From Acinetobacter sp. ANC 7912 (GTDB lineage: Bacteria; Pseudomonadota; Gammaproteobacteria; Pseudomonadales; Moraxellaceae): a DNA stretch of 64,000 bases. The translations under genes and the position numbers were made by a program. The notes under the pieces were generated by a model. The model made no database searches. It was not told the DNA's origin and saw nothing but the letters and a program-made list of their open reading frames with translations. The stretch covers positions 1,054,001 through 1,118,000 of the forward strand of contig NZ_CP156795.1 of assembly GCF_039862785.1 (NCBI RefSeq), read 5' to 3'. Shown here piece by piece: positions 8,879-18,775 of the stretch. Every line of letters starts with the position of its first letter. Position 1 is the first letter of the stretch.

Positions 8879-9950
8879 GCGGATTCAAGCGGCAAGTGCA
8901 ACAGTATAAAAACCAGCCATAACTTCACTCGGTGTATACCAACCTAGCGTTTTTCTAGGACGATGGTTGAGTGCAAATTCTATCTGCTCTATTTGTTCGT
9001 TTGACACGTCATCAAACGATGATGATTTTGGCAGATATTGACGGATTAAACCATTCGTATTTTCATTTCTAGCTCGCTGAATAGACTTGTAAGGATCAGC
9101 AAAATACGTCTCTATCCCGGCATCAGTAATTCTTTTGTGTTCGGAAAATTCTTTACCATTATCAAATGTCACACTATAAGCATGGCTCATTCGTAAACGA
9201 TCTAACGCACAAGTAATCGTTTGAGAGGATGCTCTCGTTGATCCTAAATGAACAATATGTACATACAGGCTCTTTCGATCAACAAGGGTTAATAAAGCAC
9301 CTTTATGATGTTTACCAATCACCGTGTCACCTTCGAAATCTCCTAAACGTTGTCGTTGATCAATGACCTGGTCTCGACAGTGAATACTTGTTTTATCAAT
9401 GATTTGCCCCCTACGATCCGTGTTTTTGTAACCTCGTTTTCGATATTTCTTCTGATGCCTTAAGTGTAGATGGAGTTTACCGCCTTTTGATTTATCTTGA
9501 TAAATGTACTGGTAAATCCACTCATGTGAAGGTACATCCAGCCAACCGCGTTGTGTTAAAGCACCTGAAATTTGTTCTGGTGACCAGTCCAAGCCAATTA
9601 AATAATCAATATAGGCGAAGGCAAATGCTGTCATTGATGAGGAAGGACGGTACCGTCTTTGACTTGCAAATTTAGCTGCCTGTTGAGCCCTATATCCACG
9701 TTGCCCAGTATTTCTTTTTAATTCACGGTAGATGGTTGATCGTGAACGCCCTAACTCCCGAGCAAGGTTAGCGATTGAGCTTTTACTTTTCAAAGTAGCA
9801 TAAATTTCGTATCTTTCATCTTGAGAAAGTTGGGTGTATTTCTTCATTGTGTGCTTTCCAATTGCGAGTTGAAAAAGTCTAATGATTCTATGAATACACC
9901 TAACTTTTTCAACTAATTACAAATGTGTCGCACTTGGGATTTGAATTTGC
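8879..9950 (-). mobile_element. IS30-family insertion sequence, complete, 1072 bp
   Basis: The imperfect terminal repeats align in register from both ends: GCGGATTCAAGCGGCAAGTG at the left and GCAAATTCAAATCCCAAGTG at the right, reverse-complemented. Eighteen of the outer 25 positions match. A 3-bp GTG duplication flanks it (8876-8878, 9951-9953). It is inserted in the first codons of a DUF3015 gene. Confidence 0.85.
8885..9847 (-). CDS. IS30-family transposase
   Basis: 320 residues. The N-terminal helix-turn-helix (LSQDERYEIYATLKSKSSIA, then LGRSRSTIYRELKRN) is typical of IS30. The catalytic DDE residues appear in GDFEGDTVIG, VTFDNGKEFS and RNENTNGLIRQY. It starts at MKKYTQLSQDERYEIY, as in family members. 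The frame is intact, so the element may still be active. Confidence 0.95.
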   Translation of the reverse strand: MKKYTQLSQDERYEIYATLKSKSSIANLARELGRSRSTIYRELKRNTGQRGYRAQQAAKFASQRRYRPSSSMTAFAFAYIDYLIGLDWSPEQISGALTQRGWLDVPSHEWIYQYIYQDKSKGGKLHLHLRHQKKYRKRGYKNTDRRGQIIDKTSIHCRDQVIDQRQRLGDFEGDTVIGKHHKGALLTLVDRKSLYVHIVHLGSTRASSQTITCALDRLRMSHAYSVTFDNGKEFSEHKRITDAGIETYFADPYKSIQRARNENTNGLIRQYLPKSSSFDDVSNEQIEQIEFALNHRPRKTLGWYTPSEVMAGFYTVALAA

Positions 9951-10421
9951 GTGTTAAAAAAAATTGCTTTGGCTGCAGTATTGGCAGTCGGTTCAACAGC
10001 TGCTTTTGCTGACCGTGACACAGGTTGTGGTATTGGTACTCAGGTATGGGCAGGCCAATCAGGTAAATTGCCAAAAATCCTGGCAGCAACAACGAATGGT
10101 ATCTTCGCTAACCAGTTATTCGGTATTACCTTTGGTACTTTAGGCTGTAGCGGTACCGGTACAATTACTGCAAAAGTGGTAACTTTTACCAATGAAAATG
10201 CTGAAGCGCTGGCACGTGATATGGCAGTCGGTGAAGGTGAAAGCCTGAATGTACTGGCTGAATTGCTGAATATCAAATCTGAAGATAAGGCACGTTTCTT
10301 TAGCGTATCTAAAAATAACTTCTCTCAAATCTATGCAGCAGAAAATGAAACTTCTCTAGACGTTTTGGCATCTCTGCAACAAGTGATGGCAAATGACGAC
10401 GTGCTGAAAGCTTACGTTTAA
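9951..10421 (+). CDS. DUF3015 family protein, separated from its start by IS30
   Basis: 156 codons from the GTG of the target duplication. It begins LKKIALAAVLAVGSTAAFA, a Sec signal peptide ending near residue 20, then the DUF3015-type sequence (DTGCGIGTQVWAGQSGK). It is probably a small periplasmic protein of unknown function. Its native promoter and ribosome-binding site are now on the far side of the IS30. The duplicated GTG could act as a start, but only a weak GGGA (9936-9939) precedes it. Expression is likely lost or driven from the element. Confidence 0.75.
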   Translation: MLKKIALAAVLAVGSTAAFADRDTGCGIGTQVWAGQSGKLPKILAATTNGIFANQLFGITFGTLGCSGTGTITAKVVTFTNENAEALARDMAVGEGESLNVLAELLNIKSEDKARFFSVSKNNFSQIYAAENETSLDVLASLQQVMANDDVLKAYV

Positions 10422-10430
10422 TCTGCCCGA

Positions 10431-10458
10431 AAACCCTGTCTGATGGCAGGGTTTTTTT
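10431..10458 (+). terminator. Intrinsic terminator after DUF3015
   Basis: AAACCCTG and CAGGGTTT form the stem, followed by seven Ts. It separates this gene from the next. Confidence 0.85.
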
Positions 10459-10480
10459 ATGTCCAAAAAATGAGAAAGTC

Positions 10481-12373
10481 ATGATTCAGATGAAGTCCTG
10501 CGTATTTACCTGTTCCAGCATTTTAATTAGTTGTTTTAGTTCTACTATTTATGCAAATCTTGCAGAACAATATATCCAGCAGGCGGAAAACCGGCGACTT
10601 GATCAGGACATCACCTGGAAACGTTTAATGTATGCAGGTGAAAATGGGCAAAGTGAAGTTAGCTATGCCGGCTATTTTTATCATCCTGAAGGGCAAAAGA
10701 ATTTAAAGGCAGAACTTGCAGAGAATATTAAAGCTTTATTTCATGAGGCTGAACCAGATCAGTCTATTCAATGCCGTTTCCCAGCACGCAGTCAATTTCT
10801 TATCCAGAAACTGCAGATTCCTGCTGATGCATTGCCAAAAACAGAATGTTCAGAACTGGATCAGTGGCTTTCCGAGATCAAGCCGTATAAAGCAACCCTG
10901 ATTTATGCCACCGATTTTATGGGTAATCCCAGCTCGATGTTTGGGCATACCTTGCTACGACTCGATCCCAAAGATCAGGCTGAACTGAAACTGGTTTCTT
11001 ATGCGGTGAATTATGCTGCAACGGTTGAGGGAGAGCAGAGCTGGTCCTATGCCTGGAAAGGTTTAACCGGGCAATATCCCGGTGAATATTCCCTGATGCC
11101 TTATTATCGTAAGGTTAAAGAATATGGTGATTTTGAAAGTCGAGATCTGTGGGAATATGAACTCACCTTAACGCCAGAAGAAACCCAATTTCTGGTGCAG
11201 CATATCTGGGAAATGAAGCATGTACAGTTTCCCTACTATTTTGTGCAGGACAATTGTGCTTACCGTTTATTAGGCTTGATTGATCTGGTACGGCCAGAAG
11301 CAAACTTGCAGGAAAAATTTAAAGTTGCTGCCATTCCCGTGGAAACCATTAAAGCGATTCAGCAACAAAAACTGATTAAAGATGTAGTCTATCGCCCGGC
11401 ACTGGAAACCCAGCTGAATGCACAGGCAGCACAGCATGGTCATAAACTTGCCCGCACAGCACATGAATTAGCATTAGCAGCGCAGAATCAGGATCAAAGT
11501 TTATTAGCATCTTATTCAACACAGGATCAGGCCAAAATTTTGGAGATGGCCTATGATGATCTGTACCTACAGTTTATCGGTCAGAAAGTTGATCCCAAAA
11601 TTGCCCAGCCAAGATTACGTCAGCTTCTGATTCAGCGAAGCCAGCTGCCTTTTGAACGTCAGCGACTGCAAGTCTCGACACCAGAAACTGATCCGGTACA
11701 AGGACATGCAGCACGTAATTTCTCACTTAAAACCGGCGAAGTTCAAGGCAAAAAAATCATCGAAATCGGTCACCGGCAGGCCTATCATGACCTGATGGAT
11801 CCACTCGGTGGCTATCGTATTGGAACACAACTGGTACTTTTCGATGGTAGTCTGCAATACCGTGAAGATCAGCTTAAGCTAAAACATCTGGATGTACTCA
11901 CTGTCAATGCCTATAGTCCGGTGACGCCATTTAAAACGCCGTTGTCTTGGGGATTTAACTTGGGCTGGCAACAGGAGGCACTGCATGATGGCCAGTTTAG
12001 TGAAGATGAACAGCACGGGGTATTCGGTTTAAAGACACAGTTTGGCTTTAGCCTGGCAGATGATGCACGCAACCATTTGTGCTACGGACAGCTACAAAAC
12101 CATGTTCAGTTGGGCAAAGCTTTGGATCAGGGCTGGCGAGCAGGCATCGGGCCGACGGTCGGTTGTCAAAATAGTTGGACGTCAAATATTCAAAGCCTGG
12201 TACAGCTAGAACTGCCGTACTGGCATGACAGTCATGAATGGATGCTGAATCTGAATACTCAGGCGCAATATGCGTTCAATACACAAAATGCCATTCGCAT
12301 CGGCTGGCAGTATCAGCAACAAGACAAGCTAGACTGGCAGTCAACGTTCTTGAACTTTATTCACTATTTTTAA
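10481..12373 (+). CDS. Lnb_N/DUF4105 family periplasmic or outer-membrane protein
   Basis: 630 residues. An N-terminal signal peptide (cleavage near STIYA-NLA, about residue 25) precedes a domain resembling Lnb_N (formerly DUF4105), about residues 140-290. It contains the typical stretch ATDFMGNPSSMFGHTLLRLD and the conserved Cys in DNCAYRLL. Members of this fold are cysteine-peptidase-like, and the Lnb lineage acts as a lipoprotein N-acyl transferase; that activity here is only a possibility. The C-terminal 200 residues are rich in aromatic alternating strands and end in aromatic residues (FLNFIHYF), which suggests a beta-barrel. Confidence 0.7.
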   Translation: MIQMKSCVFTCSSILISCFSSTIYANLAEQYIQQAENRRLDQDITWKRLMYAGENGQSEVSYAGYFYHPEGQKNLKAELAENIKALFHEAEPDQSIQCRFPARSQFLIQKLQIPADALPKTECSELDQWLSEIKPYKATLIYATDFMGNPSSMFGHTLLRLDPKDQAELKLVSYAVNYAATVEGEQSWSYAWKGLTGQYPGEYSLMPYYRKVKEYGDFESRDLWEYELTLTPEETQFLVQHIWEMKHVQFPYYFVQDNCAYRLLGLIDLVRPEANLQEKFKVAAIPVETIKAIQQQKLIKDVVYRPALETQLNAQAAQHGHKLARTAHELALAAQNQDQSLLASYSTQDQAKILEMAYDDLYLQFIGQKVDPKIAQPRLRQLLIQRSQLPFERQRLQVSTPETDPVQGHAARNFSLKTGEVQGKKIIEIGHRQAYHDLMDPLGGYRIGTQLVLFDGSLQYREDQLKLKHLDVLTVNAYSPVTPFKTPLSWGFNLGWQQEALHDGQFSEDEQHGVFGLKTQFGFSLADDARNHLCYGQLQNHVQLGKALDQGWRAGIGPTVGCQNSWTSNIQSLVQLELPYWHDSHEWMLNLNTQAQYAFNTQNAIRIGWQYQQQDKLDWQSTFLNFIHYF

Positions 12374-12550
12374 GTGAAAAATTGAGTAATATATCTAAAA
12401 AATATTAGATTCCATACAGTTAAAGTCCATCAAAATGGGTGCATTTATTGATTAAATTAAGCCCTGATTAATAAAAAATATAGATGGGTAGGGTAGAAGA
12501 TTGATTTAAATTTGCTATATTGTTCACTTAATCTTTTGGGGTATTTGAGT

Positions 12551-13909
12551 ATGGACAATGAATGTATGGATATGTTAGCTGAGCAGTGGCAGCAGATCTG
12601 TCAGAACTATTCATCAGATGATCTGCTCCATGCTTTTCAATTTATTCAAGATAATGCCCCGGTTCTGGTTGAAGAGTTCTATAAACAGATGCTGCTGGAA
12701 AAAGAATCAGCAGAATTCTTTTCCGATATTCTCATTCAGCAGCGCCTGCGGAATACCCTGCATCAATGGCTGATTGAAAGTTTCAGTGTCGGCATTAACA
12801 AGCATTTTTTACAGGCGGTAAAAAAACAGCATACCGTGGGCCATGTACATGCACGGGTTGGGATTCCGGGCTGGCTGATCATGCGCGGGATCCGGGAAAT
12901 TAATCGTAAGATTTTTGAACTGTTAGAGGAAAATTCACAGTTATTAACTTTGTCTGCCTGCAGCTATCTCATGCAGATCACCGGTTTGGCGACCGAGATC
13001 ATGTGCCGTTCTTATGAAGCTCGTACAGCCAAGAACCAGGAAATCAAGCACAGTTACCGTTTATTTTCTGCGATGCAGGACGTAGCGGTACAGAAAGATA
13101 AACAGCGCGGCTCATTACTGGATTGGGAAAATGAGTTGATGTTCAAAGTCTTTTCTGGCCAAGAAAATTTCCGTCATCCGATGTTATCCAAATCTGAATT
13201 TGGTCTGTGGTTTATTCATAAAGCCTCTTATGCCTTTACTGGTTCCGATCAGGCTCAGCTGATCATTGACCGGATTTACGAAGTCGACAAGCTGAATCAG
13301 GCATTGGCTGAGTCTTCGAATAAAGAACAAAAATTGGAGCTGATCCAGCATATTCGGGAGCTGAATCGTGAAGTGCAGCACTTGATCGACCAGCTGTTCC
13401 AGGTGGCCGAATATATTGAAAATGGCAATGATTCATTGACCCAACTCCTTAATCGCCGTTATCTGAATACGATTGTTTCGCGTGAAATTACCTATGCGCG
13501 CCAAAACCGTACGCCACTGGCTTTACTCGCCTTAGATGCTGATTTCTTTAAAACCATCAATGATAAGTTTGGCCATGCCGCTGGAGATCTGGCTCTGAAA
13601 TGTATTTCGGAAAATATCCAGAAATACAGCCGTGGCAGTGACTATGCATTCCGGGTCGGTGGGGAAGAATTCCTGCTGTTGCTGGTCGATACCGATCAGC
13701 AGCGGGCACTCGGCATTGCAGAAAATATCCGGAAATGTATTGAGTCAGGCCTGCTCACTACAGCACAAGGCATCCAGTTTAAATGTACCGTAAGTATTGG
13801 TTGTGCCATCTATGATGGTCACCCAGACTATCAGAAATTCCTGGATAGTGCGGATGCTGCCTTATACGCCGCAAAAAAATACTGGTCGAAATCGAGTGTA
13901 CTTGCTTAA
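12551..13909 (+). CDS. Globin-coupled diguanylate cyclase
   Basis: 452 residues from ATG 12551, chosen over an upstream TTG at 12512 because GGGGT (12537-12541) is well placed. The N-terminal globin-sensor domain carries the likely haem-ligand His in VHARVGIPGWLI (about residue 100), matching the DosC arrangement. A helical middle domain follows, then a GGDEF domain with GGEEF at 370-374 and an RGSD inhibitory I-site five residues before it. It probably makes cyclic di-GMP in response to oxygen, with product inhibition. It stands alone. Confidence 0.88.
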   Translation: MDNECMDMLAEQWQQICQNYSSDDLLHAFQFIQDNAPVLVEEFYKQMLLEKESAEFFSDILIQQRLRNTLHQWLIESFSVGINKHFLQAVKKQHTVGHVHARVGIPGWLIMRGIREINRKIFELLEENSQLLTLSACSYLMQITGLATEIMCRSYEARTAKNQEIKHSYRLFSAMQDVAVQKDKQRGSLLDWENELMFKVFSGQENFRHPMLSKSEFGLWFIHKASYAFTGSDQAQLIIDRIYEVDKLNQALAESSNKEQKLELIQHIRELNREVQHLIDQLFQVAEYIENGNDSLTQLLNRRYLNTIVSREITYARQNRTPLALLALDADFFKTINDKFGHAAGDLALKCISENIQKYSRGSDYAFRVGGEEFLLLLVDTDQQRALGIAENIRKCIESGLLTTAQGIQFKCTVSIGCAIYDGHPDYQKFLDSADAALYAAKKYWSKSSVLA

Positions 13910-13955
13910 GAATGGTCCTGATACTTCTGCGAAGTCTGCTATTCCTATGGCTTGA

Positions 13956-14516
13956 TTAATCTGATTGTAGAGATTGAATCCAGTTTAGGAATTTCTCTTT
14001 CTGTTGGATATAGGTGGGATGGAGCCGTGCTTCATCCCATTTTTGTTTGAAGATTCGGGCTGCCGCAGCCTTTACCGGATCTTCCTGCTGGCGTGGTAAT
14101 TCTGCTCGACCATGGGCACCACTTAAACCTTTTTTATCTTTGGGTACTGGACCAGCATATTTCTTGCCGCCTTTATGATTGGCATAGCGTCGTGCCCGGG
14201 TATAGCCCATCTGCAGAAATTTACGTGCCATATCGGCACCGACAAAATCTTCCTTATTCAGATAGTCCAAGAACATGGTATAAATTTTTGTGCTGCTTTC
14301 TTTAGCTTTTTCTTCATCCGCAAATCGCCAATGAGGCAGGATTTCTGACTTATACGGTTCGACAGAAAGCACACCCTGTTCACCACGACCAATACGATAC
14401 AGTTCAGGATGTTCTCTAAAATTAATCTGGTCAAAATCCAGCGTATAGTCAAAGCTATCTGATTGTACTCGTGACGGTCGCCGTGGAACAGTGGCAGATT
14501 GGCTCTTTCTAGTCAT
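13956..14516 (-). CDS. DUF4385 family protein
   Basis: 186 residues, basic and without signal or membrane segments. It matches my recollection of DUF4385 (FDYTLDFDQINFREHPELYR, GEQGVLSVEPYKSEILPHWR). The region LPHWRFADEEKAKESSTKI leads into an Arg/Lys-rich helix (MGYTRARRYANHKGGKKY), which suggests nucleic-acid contact. Function is unknown. It converges with the diguanylate cyclase gene. Confidence 0.75.
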   Translation of the reverse strand: MTRKSQSATVPRRPSRVQSDSFDYTLDFDQINFREHPELYRIGRGEQGVLSVEPYKSEILPHWRFADEEKAKESSTKIYTMFLDYLNKEDFVGADMARKFLQMGYTRARRYANHKGGKKYAGPVPKDKKGLSGAHGRAELPRQQEDPVKAAAARIFKQKWDEARLHPTYIQQKEKFLNWIQSLQSD

Positions 14517-14693
14517 ATTTATCCTGATATTAATTTTATTTTTCTCATTTTTTGAGGCATGGTCATAGAGATAAAAAATAGCAGTTCAAATTTATGAAAA
14601 ATACTAAAAAGAATGTAGGCGATATTGAAGAAAAGAAGAGCAGGAATTCTGTAAGACTATGTAGAGAAAAATTGGCCAATAAAATTATAAGAA

Positions 14694-14719
14694 GAAAAAA
14701 ACCTGCAGATGCAGGTTTT
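14694..14719 (-). terminator. Terminator of the cupin gene
   Basis: A stem of AAAACCTGC with GCAGGTTTT around a 4-nt loop, followed on the minus strand by a T run. It overlaps the last codons of the cupin gene. Confidence 0.75.
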
Positions 14720-15077
14720 AAACTTCAACCACCACAAAATATTTTTTCACTTGTTCCACGACTTCAAAGGTACCGATAAAACCAGGTGGGATTACTCCAG
14801 CTTCACCGCTTCTGATTTCAACATAACTTGTTTTATCGGTATTATGCAGGCGAACTACGCCTTCAATGACATTAAAGAATTCCTGTTTATTCTCGGCAAA
14901 TACAATATTCCAGGCGCCGACTTCACATTCCCAGATGCCGCAGTTCACGTTGGGATGTTCATATAAACTGTAGGTGGTACGTTTCGGATTACCATTGACC
15001 AAGCGGTCAGGACGGGGATAGTCAATGGTGGCTTCGCTGTGTGTTAATCCTTGGCCGGCTAACCAAATTGCTGACAT
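14718..15077 (-). CDS. Cupin domain protein (Cupin_3/EutQ-like)
   Basis: 119-residue single cupin. The core GIWECEVGAWNIVFAENKQE ... EFFNVIEGVVRLHN ... EIRSGEAGVIPPGFIGTFEV is typical of the DUF861/Cupin_3 group of small sugar- or amine-related cupins. The usual metal histidines are largely absent, so it may bind a ligand without being an enzyme. No specific role can be named. Confidence 0.8.
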   Translation of the reverse strand: MSAIWLAGQGLTHSEATIDYPRPDRLVNGNPKRTTYSLYEHPNVNCGIWECEVGAWNIVFAENKQEFFNVIEGVVRLHNTDKTSYVEIRSGEAGVIPPGFIGTFEVVEQVKKYFVVVEV

Positions 15078-15123
15078 GCTAATTCCTTAAAAATATTCAA
15101 ATTTGCGGAATTAAAACACAAAT

Positions 15124-15153
15124 AAAAAAGCCCCAACAAGTGTTGAGGCTTTT
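15124..15153 (-). terminator. Terminator of folE
   Basis: AAAAGCC-CCAACA and TGTTG-A-GGCTTTT form a stem with one bulge, followed by TTTTTT on the minus strand. Confidence 0.75.
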
Positions 15154-15166
15154 GAAATTGATATAT

Positions 15167-15721
15167 TTAGTAGCCTTCAGGCACTGCGCTCAGGAATTCA
15201 CGACGTTCTTCTTTATTGGTTTTGAAATCGCCGACAAAAGATACGGTACGGGTGGTTGATTCCTGTTTGCCTACACCACGCATCATCATACACATATGTG
15301 CAGAGTCAATCACGACTGCAACACCACGTGCGCCAGTCACTTCAGCTACGGCATCTGCGATCTGCTTGGTCAGGTTTTCCTGAATCTGCAGACGACGGGC
15401 AAACATTTCCGTAATACGGGCAAATTTAGACAGACCTAATACTTGACCTTCAGGTAGATAGGCAATGTGAACACGGCCATAAAATGGCAATAAATGATGT
15501 TCGCACAGTGAATAAAATTCGATATTTTTCACCAATACCATTTCACGGTTATCAGACGGAAAAACGGCATTGTTAGTGACTTCTTCCAGCGTTTGACTAT
15601 AACCAGAAGTCAAATACGAAAAGGCTTTGGCAGCACGCATAGGCGTATCTTTGAGACCAGGGCGATTTAAATCTTCACCAACGGCAGTAAGAATGTTTGC
15701 GTAGGATTGCTGCATAGTCAT
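15167..15721 (-). CDS. folE: GTP cyclohydrolase I
   Basis: 184 residues. It catalyses GTP to 7,8-dihydroneopterin triphosphate, the first step of folate synthesis. The zinc ligands are visible as C73 and H76 in [12 protein letters not shown] and the Cys of [11 protein letters not shown]. The length fits the short type I enzyme. The start could be MTMQQSY or the next Met. Confidence 0.96.
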   Translation of the reverse strand: MTMQQSYANILTAVGEDLNRPGLKDTPMRAAKAFSYLTSGYSQTLEEVTNNAVFPSDNREMVLVKNIEFYSLCEHHLLPFYGRVHIAYLPEGQVLGLSKFARITEMFARRLQIQENLTKQIADAVAEVTGARGVAVVIDSAHMCMMMRGVGKQESTTRTVSFVGDFKTNKEERREFLSAVPEGY

Positions 15722-15808
15722 ATGACGTATTCACTTACACTGAGAAAGAACAAGGACGGCATTGTAGCAGAAAACTATTACAATGCCTTAATTTGGAGTC
15801 AATTCCGA

Positions 15809-16489
15809 TTACTGTTTAAACTTTGGATTCTTTTCTGCACGCTTGAGCAGAACCAGCACGGCACCGGTGCCACCCTGATTTTCAGGCGCACTGACAAAGG
15901 CCAGAACATCACGGTGCTGACGCAACCAGCCATTCACATAAGTTTTTAAAATGGCTTCCGGACCTTTACCATGGACGATCTTGATGACGTTCTGATTTTC
16001 ATCTTTCGCCATCTGAATAATTTGCAGCACTGCGACGCGAGCTTCTTCTACGGTACAGCCATGCAGATCCACCGCTTCATACCAGCGCAGGTTGCCCGCT
16101 TTCAGATCTTCAAAGACTTTGTGTTGTAAGGTCGCGATACGATAGCTCAGTGCAGCCTGACTGCCGACCGGATTCAGCATCGCCTGGGTATCGGACAGAA
16201 CCGTATTGTCCGTTTCCATCGGGCCTTCAGCCGCAGCACGTTTCGCCAAAGTTTGGGCATCCAGTTTTTTCTTGGCAGGCTTGTCAATTTTGGCAATATT
16301 GCTGCTGTCGATCTTCTGCACACCTTGCATCTGCTTGCGGAACAGTTCCAGGTCGTCTTCCTGTTCCTGCTCAGGTGTTTTTACCACAGGTTTTTCAGCC
16401 ACGACCCGCGCAGGAGTGATGATCTGCTTTTTAAACTGTTTTAGCAGATTGAACTGATCTTTGGTAAGTGAAGAATCGTGTTTGCTCAT
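15809..16489 (-). CDS. Smr domain endonuclease-like protein (SmrB/YfcN type)
   Basis: 226 residues from the ATG at 16489. The frame stays open for 27 more codons upstream, but that extension overlaps AT-rich intergenic sequence and looks non-coding. The N-terminal half is charged and disordered. The C-terminal Smr domain has the DLHG motif (AVDLHGCTVEEA) and HGKG (IKIVHGKGPEAILK). In E. coli SmrB, a protein of this layout cleaves mRNA between collided ribosomes; the same role is plausible here. Confidence 0.82.
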   Translation of the reverse strand: MSKHDSSLTKDQFNLLKQFKKQIITPARVVAEKPVVKTPEQEQEDDLELFRKQMQGVQKIDSSNIAKIDKPAKKKLDAQTLAKRAAAEGPMETDNTVLSDTQAMLNPVGSQAALSYRIATLQHKVFEDLKAGNLRWYEAVDLHGCTVEEARVAVLQIIQMAKDENQNVIKIVHGKGPEAILKTYVNGWLRQHRDVLAFVSAPENQGGTGAVLVLLKRAEKNPKFKQ

Positions 16490-16882
16490 AATGAAAAAAC
16501 GTGGAAGATATGAAAAATATCCATAAATTATAGTCCTGAATGGGGAAAATGAGAACTGAATTGCATTCACACATTATGGGTATTTTATTCAGGTAAATAT
16601 TAAATTGATCTTTATATAAAAATAATGAGAACAGATTGGAATTTTAGCTTTTGATCTTTGCTGTTTTAACCTTTATTTAAAAAACAGGCTGAGTTTTATA
16701 TTGTAGTTATTGGTCTAAATAATACCTATGAGTGATCTGTCTTATTTCATGCTTTTTATTGCTGGAATATTTGCTTGTTAGTGCTGTTAAATTTGGATAA
16801 GAAAAGAGGGCGAATAGAGTATTATTGCCATTTAGCAGAGATAAAATCAGGGCAAAACGAAATTTGCCCTGACTTAAGATAT
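16490..16882. other. Intergenic region between smr-like gene and trpC
   Basis: About 390 bp, AT-rich. It presumably contains the promoter of the smr-like gene at its left. At its right is the trpC terminator (16847-16872). I see no further gene or repeat. Confidence 0.6.
16847..16872 (-). terminator. Terminator of trpGDC
   Basis: A perfect 10-bp stem (TCAGGGCAAA / TTTGCCCTGA) with a short loop, followed on the minus strand by TTTTAT. Confidence 0.8.
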
Positions 16883-17689
16883 TTAAACCGTTTCAGGCGC
16901 ACCGAACAGTTCACGGAAAGCATGATCTGGGCGTGGCTGCTTCATAAAGCTTTCACCAACTAGGAAGGCATGAATGTCATGTTCCTGCATCATGGCGACA
17001 TCTGCAGGGGTAGCAATACCACTTTCAGTGACCAGCAGACGTGATGGATCTAGCAACTCTTTTAGACGCAGTGAAGTATTCAAGTCTACATCAAAGGTTT
17101 TCAGGTTACGGTTATTCACGCCAAGCAGGCAACGCTCTGAAAGTTTTAAAGCACGTCCTAACTCTTCTTCGTTATGTACTTCAACCAGTACATCCAGATT
17201 GTGTTCAAAGGCAGTCTTCGACATTTCTTCCAGTTGCTGATCAGACAGACATGCCACAATCAGCAGGATACAGTCAGCATGCAAGGCGCGCGCTTCAATC
17301 ACACCATACGGGTCAATCAGGAAGTCTTTGCGCAGGGCAGGCAGGTCGCAGTGTGAACGGGCAATTTGAATATTTTCATCCGCACCCTGGAAGAAATCTA
17401 CATCAGTCAAAACTGAAAGGCAGGCAGCACCTGCTTCCTGATACTGAGCCGCAATTTCTGCTGGATTAAAGTTTTCGCGAATCACGCCTTTGGAAGGAGA
17501 AGCTTTCTTGATTTCCGCAATCACGCCAGGACGTTTAGATTGTAGTGACTGGGCAAAACCACGCACGGGTGTTGCAGCTTGTGCCAGCTCTTCCACATCC
17601 TTATAGCTTTTTTGCTTAAGACGAGCAGCAAATTCTTCTTTTTTACGATCGATAATTTTACCGAGAATCGTATTTGCAATATCAACCAT
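16883..17689 (-). CDS. trpC: Indole-3-glycerol phosphate synthase
   Basis: 268 residues, monofunctional, not fused to TrpF. A TIM barrel with the catalytic region VIAEIKKASPSKGVI (about 55-69) and later VLVEVHNEEEL and LLGVNNRNLKTF. It makes indole-3-glycerol phosphate from CdRP. It begins 21 bp after trpD and is the last gene of the trpGDC unit. Confidence 0.97.
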   Translation of the reverse strand: MVDIANTILGKIIDRKKEEFAARLKQKSYKDVEELAQAATPVRGFAQSLQSKRPGVIAEIKKASPSKGVIRENFNPAEIAAQYQEAGAACLSVLTDVDFFQGADENIQIARSHCDLPALRKDFLIDPYGVIEARALHADCILLIVACLSDQQLEEMSKTAFEHNLDVLVEVHNEEELGRALKLSERCLLGVNNRNLKTFDVDLNTSLRLKELLDPSRLLVTESGIATPADVAMMQEHDIHAFLVGESFMKQPRPDHAFRELFGAPETV

Positions 17690-17710
17690 GATCTTTTAAT
17701 TCCTGCCGTC

Positions 17711-18775
17711 TTAAGCTTCGTACTGTTTTAAAGTTTTGGTGAATTCACCGAGAATACCCATTTTCTCCAGCGCTTGACCGCCGTAGATGATGTCATGTGC
17801 CAGTGCTACACCTTGCTTATAGCTCGTGGTCAGGCCAGACACATAAATACCGGCACCGGCGTTCAAAGCAATCATATCTGCGGCTTTTTCACCGATCGGT
17901 GATTTTTTCTTGCCGAGAGCGTCTTTAATCAGTTTCAGACTTTCCGCAGAGTTCTCAATAATCAGCCCAGTCAGGGTCTGTGAAGCGATACCGACAGATT
18001 CAGGGGTGATTTCCCATTCAATAATTTCACCGTCTTTTAGTTCCGCTACATAAGTGGAAGAAGCCAGACTGATTTCATCCAGACCATCACGGGAATGCAC
18101 CACCATGACATGTTCGGCACCGAGCTGTTTCATCACTTCTGCAATTGGGCGGCACAGTTCATTCGAGAATACCCCGATGACCAAACGTTTCACTCCGGCT
18201 GGATTGGTCAGTGGGCCAAGCAGGTTGAAAATACTGCGAATTCCCAGTTCCTTACGTGGACCAATCGCGTATTTCATCGCTTTGTGATGGTTCGGTGCAA
18301 ACAGGAAGCCGACACCGATTTCGCGGATACAGCGTTCAGTTTGCTGCATATTTAGATCCAGGTTAATACCTGCCTGTTCCAGCAGGTCTGAAGAGCCTGA
18401 TTTAGTGGAAACACCGCGGTTACCGTGTTTGGCAATATTGGCACCGGCAGCTGCAATTACAAATGCAGAGGCGGTTGAGACGTTAAACAGGTTCTGTCCG
18501 TCACCACCAGTACCGACGATATCAACCAGATTTGGGACATCGCTGACATCAATTTTAGTTGCGAATTCACGCATAACACGCGCTGCAGCGGTAATCTCAT
18601 CAATGCTTTCGCCTTTCAGGCGTAGACCCATCAGCAGGGCGCCAATTTGGGCATCGGTTGCTTCACCTGACATGATGGTACGCATCACGTCTTCCATTTG
18701 TTCCTGAGTCAGGTGGATGTTTTTAGTAATGTTGCTTAACGCTTGTTGAATATTCATGTTTAGCACTTCACTCAT
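17711..18775 (-). CDS. trpD: Anthranilate phosphoribosyltransferase
   Basis: The frame starts at 18775, where ATG overlaps the trpG stop by one base (TAATG, translational coupling). Met7 at 18757 ([16 protein letters not shown]) gives the 348-residue length I expect for the family and may be the true start. The PRPP loop [10 protein letters not shown] and the [14 protein letters not shown] region are intact. It transfers phosphoribosyl to anthranilate. Confidence 0.96.
   Translation of the reverse strand: MSEVLNMNIQQALSNITKNIHLTQEQMEDVMRTIMSGEATDAQIGALLMGLRLKGESIDEITAAARVMREFATKIDVSDVPNLVDIVGTGGDGQNLFNVSTASAFVIAAAGANIAKHGNRGVSTKSGSSDLLEQAGINLDLNMQQTERCIREIGVGFLFAPNHHKAMKYAIGPRKELGIRSIFNLLGPLTNPAGVKRLVIGVFSNELCRPIAEVMKQLGAEHVMVVHSRDGLDEISLASSTYVAELKDGEIIEWEITPESVGIASQTLTGLIIENSAESLKLIKDALGKKKSPIGEKAADMIALNAGAGIYVSGLTTSYKQGVALAHDIIYGGQALEKMGILGEFTKTLKQYEA

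Noticed and set aside
14594..14779. Lys/Arg-rich plus-strand ORF
   Set aside because: It runs through the cupin terminator and into the cupin gene's 3' end in antisense. No ribosome-binding site; composition is that of AT-rich non-coding DNA.
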